In this document: piece by piece, positions 16,992 to 24,673 of the stretch
How positions within the stretch are numbered: position 1 is the first letter of the stretch
How the letters are laid out: the number at the start of each line of letters is the position of its first letter
Assembly (NCBI RefSeq): GCF_900129705.1
Contig: NZ_FQWO01000001.1
Span: 558,001 to 622,000 of the forward strand
DNA from: Flavobacterium granuli
GTDB taxonomy: Bacteria; Bacteroidota; Bacteroidia; Flavobacteriales; Flavobacteriaceae
Direction of reading: 5' to 3'
Length of the DNA stretch: 64,000 nucleotides
Notes under the pieces: model-generated
Databases searched by the model: none
Told to the model about the DNA's origin: nothing
Seen by the model: only the letters and a program-made list of their open reading frames with translations
Program-made: the position numbers and the translations under genes

Positions 16992-17043
16992 TGTATTGTA
17001 ATTATTGTGATGTGTAGTTGCTTTTTTATCTGTGCTTTGAGTT

Positions 17044-17051
17044 CAAAGTTA
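17044..17051 (-). promoter_or_regulatory. -7 element for carB
   Basis: The minus strand reads TAACTTTG, a perfect TAnnTTTG match 52 bases upstream of the carB start. No clear TTG was seen at the -33 spacing. Confidence 0.5.
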
Positions 17052-17109
17052 CTCCACTTTAGACCTTTAGCCCCTAATGTTATTTTTATTTTAACGATTA
17101 GGTATAAAA

Positions 17110-17139
17110 AAAGGCGATACTAAAAAAAGTAACGCCTTT
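17110..17139 (-). terminator. rpmH terminator
   Basis: AAAGGCG (17110-17116) pairs with CGCCTTT (17133-17139), extended by an inner TACT/AGTA pairing. On the minus strand it is followed by a T run and lies 18 bases after the L34 stop. Confidence 0.8.
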
Positions 17140-17157
17140 ATTATGTTTATAGAAACA

Positions 17158-17319
17158 TTATTTTTTGTGTCTTGGTTCACAAGAAACAGTCAATTTATGT
17201 CTTCCTTTAGCTCTTCTACGCGCAAGAACTTTTCTTCCATTTGCAGAAGCCATTCTGTCCATAAATCCGTGCTTATTTCTTCTTTTTCTTTTCGATGGTT
17301 GAAACGTTCTTTTGCTCAT
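17158..17319 (-). CDS. rpmH: 50S ribosomal protein L34
   Basis: A 53-residue, very basic protein. It begins [19 protein letters not shown] and continues through [23 protein letters not shown], the conserved core of L34, a component of the large ribosomal subunit. The C-terminus (VSCEPRHKK) is slightly longer than in E. coli L34. The gene is monocistronic with its own terminator; rnpA does not follow it here, unlike the common rpmH-rnpA order. It is easy to miss because of its length. Confidence 0.96.
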   Translation of the reverse strand: MSKRTFQPSKRKRRNKHGFMDRMASANGRKVLARRRAKGRHKLTVSCEPRHKK

Positions 17320-17454
17320 TGCTTTGTATCTTTAAAATCTTATTTATATGTCTACTTATTTTAGAACAACTGTTGTTCCAAAACCGAGTGCAAATATACA
17401 AAGACTTTTTTTTCTAGCAAGTAGTTTTATAAAAATATTTTTAATTCCTTTTAC

Positions 17455-17462
17455 TATCTTTG
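17455..17462 (+). promoter_or_regulatory. -7 element for the TPR protein gene
   Basis: TATCTTTG, a perfect TAnnTTTG match, 23 bases before the ATG at 17486. It supports that start over longer in-frame extensions, which would begin upstream of the promoter. Confidence 0.6.
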
Positions 17463-17485
17463 CAATCTTAAAATATACACATACC

Positions 17486-18001
17486 ATGTTAAACAAGAAT
17501 ATCAAACTTATTATCGCTGGACTTATCGTAATTACAAGTATTTGGCAATTTACGGAAAACAATATTGGTAATGGAATCTTCCTTATATTATTGACTGCAA
17601 TCCCTATTTTTCTATACTTTAAAAATGAATTTATCTTACTTGCCTTCTTAAAATTAAGAAAACAGGATTTTGAAGGGGCTAAAAAATGGCTTTCCTTCAT
17701 CAAAAAACCAGAATCTGCTTTAGTAAAAAAACAACAGGGATATTTTAATTATCTGCATGGAATCATGCTTTCGCAAACTAATATCAACCAAGCAGAAAAA
17801 TATTTCAAAAAAGCCATTGAACTGGGATTGTCTATGGATATGGATTTAGCTGTTGCCAAATTAAACCTTGCCGGTGTTGCCATGTCAAGAAGGCGTAAAC
17901 TGGAAGCTACCACTCTTTTGAACGAAGCCAAAAGACTCGACAAACAAGGCATGCTGAAAGAACAAATCACGATGATGAAAGATCAGATGAAAAAAATATA
18001 A
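17486..18001 (+). CDS. Membrane-anchored TPR-like protein
   Basis: About 171 residues. Two hydrophobic segments near the N-terminus (KLIIAGLIVITSIWQF and FLILLTAIPIFLYF) anchor the protein. The rest is a helical repeat region with a TPR-like unit (INQAEKYFKKAIELGLSMDMDLAVAKLNLAGVAMSRRRKLEATTLLNEAKRLD), so it is probably a scaffold facing the cytosol. The start at 17486 was chosen from the promoter. The type is common in Flavobacteriaceae as a conserved hypothetical; partners are unknown. It ends at a strong two-way terminator. Confidence 0.78.
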   Translation: MLNKNIKLIIAGLIVITSIWQFTENNIGNGIFLILLTAIPIFLYFKNEFILLAFLKLRKQDFEGAKKWLSFIKKPESALVKKQQGYFNYLHGIMLSQTNINQAEKYFKKAIELGLSMDMDLAVAKLNLAGVAMSRRRKLEATTLLNEAKRLDKQGMLKEQITMMKDQMKKI

Positions 18002-18004
18002 TTC

Positions 18005-18038
18005 AAAAAAACATCCGCAATTGCGGATGTTTTTTTTT
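18005..18038. terminator. Bidirectional terminator
   Basis: ACATCCGCAA and TTGCGGATGT (18011-18030) are fully complementary and flanked by A and T runs. It separates the convergent TPR and alpha/beta hydrolase genes. Confidence 0.9.
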
Positions 18039-18054
18039 GAACCAAATAATAATA

Positions 18055-18732
18055 CTATTTGTCCACTTGAGCCTTTTCCCCTAAAATAATGCTTGGCAAA
18101 TGAGCATTAAACCACCTGTATTTATTGAGAATCATCACATGGGTTCCGCCTTCGACCACGATACAATCCTTGATGTATTTTATCGGAAAAACATCGTCTA
18201 GGCTACCATGGATATGAATTACATCTGGATCAACCTCTGTCCTATCCCACATAATCACTTTTTCTACCGCCCATTCCAGGTAACCAATATCACGAACTGA
18301 GAGAAATTTTTCATACAATTTAATTCTGTAATTCATTTTTTCGCCAAAAGAAAATTTAGCCAAATTCTCTAAATTCAAAATTAAATTCATCGGAATCAAT
18401 TTATAAGCCTTAGTCGCTTTGGCCACTTTCATTCTTCGCGGAAATTCTAAATTACTTTTCACACTTGAAATGATAATCACTTTTCTTGCATTGAGATGCT
18501 TTGCCATTTCCTGAACTAAAATCCCACCAAATGACACCCCAATCAAAACGGGATTTTCATGTTTAATTTTTCCGGACATTCTTTTAGCATATTCATCCAA
18601 AGACTCTTTGTTCAGGGGAATTTCCCATTCCAATAACTGAATCTCAAAAACGTCTTCAGGAAGCTTAATTCTTTCAAATATCAAAGCACTTGCTGCCAAT
18701 CCTGGCATAAAATAAACAGGGATTTTACTCAT
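18055..18732 (-). CDS. Alpha/beta hydrolase
   Basis: A 225-residue alpha/beta hydrolase without signal peptide. The nucleophile elbow GVSFG (65-69, Ser67), the acid D179 or D180 (HGSLDDVFP) and H198 (EGGTHVMI) give a full triad. The MPGLAASALIFERI opening holds the oxyanion-hole region. Mid-domain residues FPRRMKVAKATKAYKLIPMNLI form the lid. Related proteins in Bacteroidota are conserved but uncharacterised; esterase or thioesterase activity is the fair guess. Confidence 0.82.
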   Translation of the reverse strand: MSKIPVYFMPGLAASALIFERIKLPEDVFEIQLLEWEIPLNKESLDEYAKRMSGKIKHENPVLIGVSFGGILVQEMAKHLNARKVIIISSVKSNLEFPRRMKVAKATKAYKLIPMNLILNLENLAKFSFGEKMNYRIKLYEKFLSVRDIGYLEWAVEKVIMWDRTEVDPDVIHIHGSLDDVFPIKYIKDCIVVEGGTHVMILNKYRWFNAHLPSIILGEKAQVDK

Positions 18733-19025
18733 ATTCCTTATTAACTTTTATCAACGTTTTTCTGATCAAACAGCATTAATGGATTATAAAATTAATTTTT
18801 TTTATCGAAACCCACTTCGATTCCATCATTATATTGACGTTAAATTTGAACCAGCTAATTTCACAAACAAAAACACACTAAAACAACTTCATCATAATGC
18901 CATTAAAACTACCAAAAAACAGAAAAATTATAAAACAACAGCTACTTTAAAAAACAGCTTTATGACTACTCCCTGCAAAAACAATAGCAAACCATAAAAA
19001 CGTTTGATATTGAAAATCAATTCAG
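18733..19025. other. Intergenic stretch, nothing firm
   Basis: AT-rich, with no credible gene. Two low-complexity reading frames (18779-18997 plus, 18928-19170 minus) lack any family features or a start signal. Confidence 0.4.
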
Positions 19026-19048
19026 TACCTTTGTGAAAAATATTTTTA
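19026..19048 (+). promoter_or_regulatory. Putative promoter related to the one at 12341-12363
   Basis: TACCTTTG is a perfect -7 element. Its 23-base core matches the region at 12341-12363 at 20 positions, and TGAAAATCA also precedes both. It would drive the small ORF at 19084 and the GNAT-like gene. Confidence 0.5.
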
Positions 19049-19083
19049 GCAACACAAAAATGATGAAAATGCTTTTTTGATCT

Positions 19084-19221
19084 ATGAGTATTCAAAAACA
19101 AAATGAATTGTTTTTCAGAATTAAACCTAAAAAAAAGCTTGTATTCATTGATACAAAAAATAAGAAACAAACTGCCATAGCAGTCAATTTCAAGTTATTT
19201 AAAACTACCTGTATCACTTAA
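19084..19221 (+). CDS. Possible small basic protein (45 aa)
   Basis: An ATG-initiated frame of 45 residues, Lys-rich (FRIKPKKKLVFIDTKNKKQ in the middle), starting 51 bases after the TACCTTTG promoter and ending 59 bases before the GNAT-like gene. I recognise no family. The composition resembles the local AT-rich background, so it may be only a 5' leader. Confidence 0.25.
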   Translation: MSIQKQNELFFRIKPKKKLVFIDTKNKKQTAIAVNFKLFKTTCIT

Positions 19222-19280
19222 AAACAATTAAATCCTTGGATAATAATTATCCAAATCTTAACTTTTATAAATAAACTATA

Positions 19281-19583
19281 ATGGAGCAGTCTATCGACAT
19301 GGAAATAAAAGACAATACTTTTGCAAGACAATTCGAAGCAACAACTGAAGAGGGATTAGTTTCAGTTGAATATTCATTTCAGGAAAGAAAAATATTTTTA
19401 ACAAAAATCAACACTCCAGACCATTTTGACAATGAAGAATTCATTGCCCGATTACTTACCGAAATCTTGGCTATTGCTATCGAAAAAAAACTAAAAGTAG
19501 TTCCAATACTTCCTAAAATTGTCTCTTTCTTCAAGAAAAACCCAGAATACAAAGAGCTATTACCTCCAGGAATCCGCCTATAA
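19281..19583 (+). CDS. YjdJ-like GNAT-fold protein
   Basis: A 100-residue minimal GCN5-related N-acetyltransferase-like protein (YjdJ/Acetyltransf_CG type). Visible are the VSVEYSFQERKIFLTKINTPDHF strands, then LLTEILAIAIEKKLKVVPILPKIVSFFKKNPEYKELLPP, where VVPILPKI aligns with the family V.P.CP.. segment. The acetyl-CoA loop is reduced, as in this subfamily; substrate unknown. The start is the ATG giving MEQSIDME. A terminator follows directly. Confidence 0.82.
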   Translation: MEQSIDMEIKDNTFARQFEATTEEGLVSVEYSFQERKIFLTKINTPDHFDNEEFIARLLTEILAIAIEKKLKVVPILPKIVSFFKKNPEYKELLPPGIRL

Positions 19584-19584
19584 C

Positions 19585-19617
19585 AAAAGGTCGAATCAAG
19601 TATTTATTCGACCTTTT
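19585..19617 (+). terminator. Terminator of the YjdJ-like gene
   Basis: AAAAGGTCGAAT (19585-19596) pairs perfectly with ATTCGACCTTTT (19606-19617) across a 9-base loop. Confidence 0.9.
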
Positions 19618-19672
19618 AATAACTTTAAAATTCAACTTAAACAGCAATAGAAAACCAAATACATTTTTTTTT

Positions 19673-20905
19673 TCATATTCCAGGTGGGTTTGATTTCCTA
19701 GCCTCATTTTTCGTTTGTGGCTTATTTTCAGGTCTTATTGTTGGAGGCGCTTGACGTTTAGGCTCCGGTCTATTTTCAGGTCTTCTCATTGGAGCCGTTG
19801 GGCGTTTAGACTCCGGTTTATTCTCAGGTCTTGTCACTGGAACCGTTTGGCGTTTAGATTCATGTTTATTTTCAGGTCTTGTCACTGGAGCCATTGGGCG
19901 TTTAGACTCCGGTTTATTTGTAGGTCTTGTCGCTGGAGCCGTTGGGCGTTTAGACTCCGGTTTATTTGTAGGTCTAGTCACTGGAACCGTTGGGCGTTTA
20001 GGCTCCGGTCTATTTTCAGGTCTTGTCGCTGGAGCCGTTGGGCGTTTAGACTCCGGTTTATTTGTAGGTCTTGTCACTGGAACAATCGGACGGTTAAAAG
20101 CACGCCCTTCATAAGTACGATCATATGTACCGCTTTTTCTATAATCCCTCACTAATGGCGAAACATTTCTTATTCGTGTATAATTACGATAATAAACCGG
20201 ATATCTTATAACTGCTGTTCTACGATAAAGATTGTTTTGATAATAACGGCGATGAAAAGTCCAATAATTGTAATAATAAACCGGACGCCAGGGATTCCAG
20301 TAAACAGGATAATGCCCCCAATACCACGGAGAGACATAAACCCTGAACGAAGGCGAGAACAAATTAACAATAATAGGCCAATCATTAATATAAAAACTGA
20401 TATTCCCGCTTATGGCTCCAATGGAATAGCCATCCGGATATACATAACCCGGATTTGGTGTTCTTGTAGTATAAATAGCTCCAGCCGGTTCAATTATATA
20501 ATCTTCACCATACAAATCGGCATCTCCAATAATCTGAATAAAAACAGTCCCTCTGCTTGTCTTAGTAACTTCAATTACTGCAACATCCTGAAAACCTCTA
20601 TCATTTACCAAATCCCGAAGTACTATTAAAGTCGTGTTTCCCTCCTGATGACTAACCACTCCAATATAATCAATAAAATTATCATTATTCAGATCCAGAT
20701 TATTGATATTGTTCCCCCTGTCATTTATGGCTCTTTCAAATTCTTCCAATGTTTCTGATTTCTGAAAAACATCCAAAACAGCATAAAGATTAAAATTATC
20801 CCCAGGAAAACCTAAAGCAACTGGTTCCATTTCTGTTTGGGAAAACAAAGGAAAAATCAAGACACTAGCCATTAACGCCACAAGGGTCAAAATTAACTTT
20901 TTCAT
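19673..20905 (-). CDS. Secreted protein with Pro/Arg-rich 16-residue repeats
   Basis: About 410 residues. The start at 20905 gives a clean signal peptide (KKLILTLVALMASVLIFPLFSQ); a longer frame to 20944 would only add a tail before it. The mature N-terminal half (about 180 residues) is a conserved-looking globular region (FPGDNFNLYAVLDVFQKSETLEEFERAIN, LDLNNDNFIDYIGV with a DxNxD acidic loop). Next comes a Tyr/Trp-rich stretch (PWYWGHYPVYWNPWRPVYYY). The last 130 residues are seven units of 16, RPTNKPESKRPTAPAT with variants, plus a degenerate eighth. It is probably periplasmic or surface-exposed, with the basic tail possibly binding polyanions. Function unknown. Confidence 0.8.
   Translation of the reverse strand: MKKLILTLVALMASVLIFPLFSQTEMEPVALGFPGDNFNLYAVLDVFQKSETLEEFERAINDRGNNINNLDLNNDNFIDYIGVVSHQEGNTTLIVLRDLVNDRGFQDVAVIEVTKTSRGTVFIQIIGDADLYGEDYIIEPAGAIYTTRTPNPGYVYPDGYSIGAISGNISFYINDWPIIVNLFSPSFRVYVSPWYWGHYPVYWNPWRPVYYYNYWTFHRRYYQNNLYRRTAVIRYPVYYRNYTRIRNVSPLVRDYRKSGTYDRTYEGRAFNRPIVPVTRPTNKPESKRPTAPATRPENRPEPKRPTVPVTRPTNKPESKRPTAPATRPTNKPESKRPMAPVTRPENKHESKRQTVPVTRPENKPESKRPTAPMRRPENRPEPKRQAPPTIRPENKPQTKNEARKSNPPGI
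19736..20071 (-). repeat. 48-bp coding tandem repeat, seven units
   Basis: Seven direct 48-bp units in frame encode 16-residue blocks of the pattern RP(T/E)N(K/R)PE(S/P)KR.(T/A).P. Units 1 and 3 are identical at protein level; the others differ at 1-6 positions. Copy number could vary between strains by slippage or recombination. Confidence 0.9.
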
Positions 20906-21032
20906 GATTTCAAATTTTAGTTGTTCATACAAAACTCCATACAAGTTACAAAAAACAAAAAATCAAATTATTGATTAACAAGTATTTAACTTTGTCTTTA
21001 ATTTAAAATCGCTCGAATTTAACACAATAAAA

Positions 21033-21073
21033 AAAGCAAAAAAGACATAAACCAATTACGCCTTTTTTGCTTT
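21033..21073 (-). terminator. ABC-F gene terminator
   Basis: AAAGCAAAAAAG (21033-21044) pairs with CTTTTTTGCTTT (21062-21073). It lies 25 bases after the ABC-F stop on the minus strand. Confidence 0.75.
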
Positions 21074-21098
21074 AAAAATATAGATTCGAAAACTATTT

Positions 21099-22733
21099 CT
21101 ATTTTTCTATCTCTCTCATGCTTTCCATTTTTTTATGAGCCAAGAAACCACTAATATCTTCAAAATGTTCTACCACTCTTTTGTTTCCGAATTCAAAAAC
21201 TTTGGTTGCCAATCCGTCCAAGAAATCACGGTCGTGAGAAACTAAAATTAAGGTTCCGTCAAAATCGCGAAGCGCATCTTTGATAATATCTTTGGTTTTC
21301 ATGTCTAAGTGATTTGAAGGCTCATCGAGAATTAACAAATTCACCGGCTCCAAAAGTAATTTAATCATTGCCAAACGAGTTTTTTCACCTCCCGAAAGCA
21401 CTTTTACTTTTTTAGTCACATCATCACCGTGAAACATGAAGGCCCCTAGAATATCTTTGATTTTAGTTCTTACATCGCCCACCGCGATATCATCAATGGT
21501 TTCAAAAATAGTGGCGTTTTCATCTAACAAAGCCGCTTGATTTTGGGCAAAATAACCAATTTGCGCATTATGACCAATTTCGACACTGCCGCCATCAATT
21601 TCCAATTGCTTCATGATGGCTTTAATCATAGTTGATTTTCCTTCCCCATTTTTACCTACAAAGGCTACCTTTTGTCCTCTTTCGATCACAATATTAGCAT
21701 CTTTAAAAACAACGTGATCACCATAAGATTTTGATAAATCTTTTACAATTACGGGATATTGACCTGAACGGGCAGCAGGAGGGAATTTTAATTTCAATGC
21801 CGATGTATCAACCTCGTCAACTTGCACTATAACCAGTTTTTCTAACATCTTAACACGAGACTGCACTGCATCCGTTTTAGAAAAAGTCCCTTTAAATCGA
21901 TCAATAAAAGTCCTATTATCCGCAATCATACGTTGTTGCTCATCGTATGCTTTTTGCTGATGCATACGGCGGTCTTTTCTCAGCTCTAAATAATGAGAAT
22001 ACTTAGCTTTATAATCATAAATACGTCCCATCGTCACTTCAATGGTACGATTCGTAATATTATCCACAAACGCTCTATCGTGAGAAATCACCACTACGGC
22101 TTTGGCCTGATTGATTAAGAAATCTTCCAGCCATTGAATACTTTCAATATCCATATGATTGGTAGGCTCATCTAATAAAATTAAATCCGGTTTTTGCAAA
22201 AGAATTTTAGCCAGCTCAATTCGCATTCTCCATCCTCCTGAAAATTCTGAAGTTTGTCTGGTAAAATCCTCGCGAACAAATCCCAATCCAACTAAAATTT
22301 TCTCCACTTCAGCTTCATAATTGATCTCTTCAATAGCATAAAATTTCTCACTTAAATCAGAAACTCTTTCTATCAATTTCATGTAAGCATCACTTTCATA
22401 ATCGGTACGAACAGTCAATTGCTCATTGATTTCGTCTATTTCGGCTTTCATACTAAAAATTTCACCAAAGGCTTTCGAAGTTTCCTCCATTACCGTAGCG
22501 CCATCTGTAGTCAATAAATGTTGCGGCAAATAAGCGACAACAGCGTCTTTTGGCGCAGAAATATTTCCAGTCGAAGGCTTGCTTTGGCCTGCAATTATTT
22601 TAAGAAGCGTTGATTTTCCTGCTCCATTTTTCCCCATAAGGGCAATTTTATCATTTTCATTTATAGCAAAAGAAACATCACTAAAAAGCGTAGTACCACC
22701 AAACTGTACTGAAATATCGTTAACTGTAATCAT
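21099..22733 (-). CDS. ABC-F family ATPase (YbiT-like)
   Basis: A 544-residue cytosolic protein with two ABC ATPase domains and no membrane domain. It belongs to the ABC-F family, which acts on ribosomes to relieve stalling. Domain 1 has Walker A GKNGAGKST (34-42), signature FSGGWRMR and Walker B LILLDEPTNHMD. The linker contains a charged helical hairpin (about 240-305). Domain 2 has GKNGEGKST, LSGGEKTRLAM and LLILDEPSNHLD. The length and the lack of a long C-terminal coiled coil fit YbiT-type rather than Uup-type members. Target-protection antibiotic resistance is possible but not implied. Confidence 0.92.
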   Translation of the reverse strand: MITVNDISVQFGGTTLFSDVSFAINENDKIALMGKNGAGKSTLLKIIAGQSKPSTGNISAPKDAVVAYLPQHLLTTDGATVMEETSKAFGEIFSMKAEIDEINEQLTVRTDYESDAYMKLIERVSDLSEKFYAIEEINYEAEVEKILVGLGFVREDFTRQTSEFSGGWRMRIELAKILLQKPDLILLDEPTNHMDIESIQWLEDFLINQAKAVVVISHDRAFVDNITNRTIEVTMGRIYDYKAKYSHYLELRKDRRMHQQKAYDEQQRMIADNRTFIDRFKGTFSKTDAVQSRVKMLEKLVIVQVDEVDTSALKLKFPPAARSGQYPVIVKDLSKSYGDHVVFKDANIVIERGQKVAFVGKNGEGKSTMIKAIMKQLEIDGGSVEIGHNAQIGYFAQNQAALLDENATIFETIDDIAVGDVRTKIKDILGAFMFHGDDVTKKVKVLSGGEKTRLAMIKLLLEPVNLLILDEPSNHLDMKTKDIIKDALRDFDGTLILVSHDRDFLDGLATKVFEFGNKRVVEHFEDISGFLAHKKMESMREIEK

Positions 22734-22838
22734 TATAAGAAGTTAAAAGTTATGCGCTAGAAGTTATGTGTTATCTTAACTTCTGTTTTTTAAAAGTGCA
22801 AAGATAGATTAAATAACTAATTGGTTTATTATAAAATA

Positions 22839-22881
22839 AAAGCTTCTGAAAACCGAATAAAATTCAGATCACAGAAGCTTT
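22839..22881 (-). terminator. Symporter gene terminator
   Basis: AAAGCTTCTG (22839-22848) and CAGAAGCTTT (22872-22881) form a 10-bp stem just after the symporter stop, with a T-rich tail on the minus strand. Confidence 0.8.
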
Positions 22882-22900
22882 CAAAATAAACTACAACACA

Positions 22901-24364
22901 TTAACCCACTTTGTTTTTATTTATAGTGTTCCAAATATGTGCATTTGTAACTCCGATATCTTCTGGATCAAACACAGGATCTTTTCCTTCTTTTTTTTGT
23001 TTTTCATAATCTTTCAATGCCGCCAATGCTGGTCTTTGCAAGAAGATTATAGCCGCAATATTAAACCAAGCCATCAAGCCCACTCCAATATCTCCAATAT
23101 CCCAAGCTAATTTTGCCTGATTGATAGAGCCATACATAATTACCAGCATCATAACTATTTTTAGTATATAATTAAAAACAGGAGATTCAAATTTACGGGT
23201 CAAATAAGAAATATTTGTTTCAGCAATATAGTAATAAGCTAATATTGTAGTAAATGCAAAGAAAAACAAGGCTACAGCCACAAAATAAGAACCAAATCCC
23301 GGAAAAACACTATCCATAGCACTTTGAGTATACCCCGGACCAGCTGAGACATTCTGCACACCATTGTACAAAAATTCAGTAGCTGCGCCAGACCCGAAAC
23401 CTGGATTATGCACATTATACATTCCCGTTACCAATAGCATAAATCCTGTTGCCGAACACACTAACAAAGTATCAATATAAACAGAAAAAGACTGTACTAA
23501 TCCTTGTTTTACAGGATGCGAAGCATTTGCAGCCGCAGCGATATGCGGAGCCGTACCTTGACCTGCTTCGTTAGAATAAATTCCTCTTTTCACTCCCCAT
23601 TGAACCGCTAAACCAAAAACAGCTCCAAAACCAGCTTCCATATTAAAAGCACTTTTAAAGATCAGAGAAATAACTCCCGGTAGCTTATCAATATACACTG
23701 CAATAATTATCAACGCAATAAAAATATAACCAATTGCCATAAAAGGAACTATGTATTCCGTGAATTTAGCTATCCTTTTAACACCTCCAAAAACAATAGC
23801 TGCAAAAATCAAAACAACACCCGCTCCCGTAATCCAAGTATCGAGATTAAAAGCGTTCTTAATCCCTTCGGCAACAGAATTTGCTTGAACTCCAGGCAAT
23901 AGTAATCCCGCCGAAATAACCGAAACTATTGCAAACAAAACACCAAACCACTTCATCCCCAATCCGCGTTCAATATAAAATGCAGGTCCTCCACGAAACT
24001 GTCCTAAATGTTTTTCTTTATAAATTTGAGCCAAAGTAGCTTCGACAAATGCAGTACTCGCTCCTAAGAAAGCCACTAACCACATCCAAAACATAGCTCC
24101 CGGACCTCCAAAAGCAATTGCGGTAGCTACTCCAGCAATATTCCCTGTACCTACTCTGCCTGCCAAAGACATCGACAAAGCCTGAAATGAAGAAACCCCG
24201 GATTCTGAACTTTCGCCGTCAAATAACAAACGAAACATTTCTTTGATATGACGCAGTTGCAAAAAACGCGTTCTCAAAGAAAAATAAAGCCCTGTTCCTA
24301 AACACAAAACAATCAAAGCATTACTCCAAACAATGTCGTTTATCATTCCAACTATTTCTTCCAT
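22901..24364 (-). CDS. Alanine/glycine:cation symporter (AgcS family)
   Basis: A 487-residue inner-membrane amino acid:Na+ symporter with about ten hydrophobic helices. The family core is clear: FQALSMSLAGRVGTGNIAGVATAIAFGGPGAMFWMW (62-97), GGPAFYIERGLG, and GVKRGIYSNEAGQGTAPHIAAAA (the substrate/Na+ site region, about 258-280). It begins MEEIVGMINDIVWSNALIVLCLGTGLYFSLRT, as is usual for the family. It stands alone with its own terminator. D/L-alanine or glycine are the likely substrates. Confidence 0.93.
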   Translation of the reverse strand: MEEIVGMINDIVWSNALIVLCLGTGLYFSLRTRFLQLRHIKEMFRLLFDGESSESGVSSFQALSMSLAGRVGTGNIAGVATAIAFGGPGAMFWMWLVAFLGASTAFVEATLAQIYKEKHLGQFRGGPAFYIERGLGMKWFGVLFAIVSVISAGLLLPGVQANSVAEGIKNAFNLDTWITGAGVVLIFAAIVFGGVKRIAKFTEYIVPFMAIGYIFIALIIIAVYIDKLPGVISLIFKSAFNMEAGFGAVFGLAVQWGVKRGIYSNEAGQGTAPHIAAAANASHPVKQGLVQSFSVYIDTLLVCSATGFMLLVTGMYNVHNPGFGSGAATEFLYNGVQNVSAGPGYTQSAMDSVFPGFGSYFVAVALFFFAFTTILAYYYIAETNISYLTRKFESPVFNYILKIVMMLVIMYGSINQAKLAWDIGDIGVGLMAWFNIAAIIFLQRPALAALKDYEKQKKEGKDPVFDPEDIGVTNAHIWNTINKNKVG

Positions 24365-24673
24365 ATATTTACTGTATTTATAATTATCATAAAATTAATA
24401 AAATCACATTTTTAGTAATAATACTGGATAAAACTAAAACATACAAACAAAAAAAACTAGACATCATTCATATAAAAAACAAAAAACACATCAATCAACT
24501 AAAAATCAAGCTTTAATAAATTCATCTTTTTTTACAATAAAACTATATTATTAACATTTTAACCCAACAACATCAAATTTTACAACAAAAATTAAACACA
24601 CAAAAAAAAAAAAAAAAAAAACTGCCCCATTAGAACAAATGAGGCAGTTTTTTATTTTAAAATTAGAGTATCT
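24365..24673. other. Intergenic stretch, low complexity
   Basis: Very AT-rich, with no gene. It contains the terminator of the GlmU-like gene (24602-24653), including an unbroken run of 20 A (24602-24621) on the plus strand. Promoter elements for the symporter were not identified with confidence. Confidence 0.6.
24602..24653 (-). terminator. Terminator with a 20-base T tract
   Basis: AAAAAACTGCC (24616-24626) pairs with GGCAGTTTTTT (24643-24653). On the minus strand the stem is followed by an unusually long uninterrupted T run (complement of 24602-24621). It ends the GlmU-like transcript. Confidence 0.9.

Noticed and set aside
18779..19170. Two small reading frames on opposite strands
   Set aside because: Low-complexity Lys/Thr/Asn or Phe-rich translations, no ribosome-binding or promoter signals in the right place, overlapping each other.
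19736..20071. Tandem repeat considered as CRISPR
   Set aside because: Units are directly adjacent without unique spacers and lie in frame in a protein-coding gene; no cas genes.
19715..20155. Long plus-strand reading frame with Trp/Arg/Phe repeats
   Set aside because: It is the antisense shadow of the 48-bp coding repeat of the secreted protein on the minus strand; no start signal or family features.
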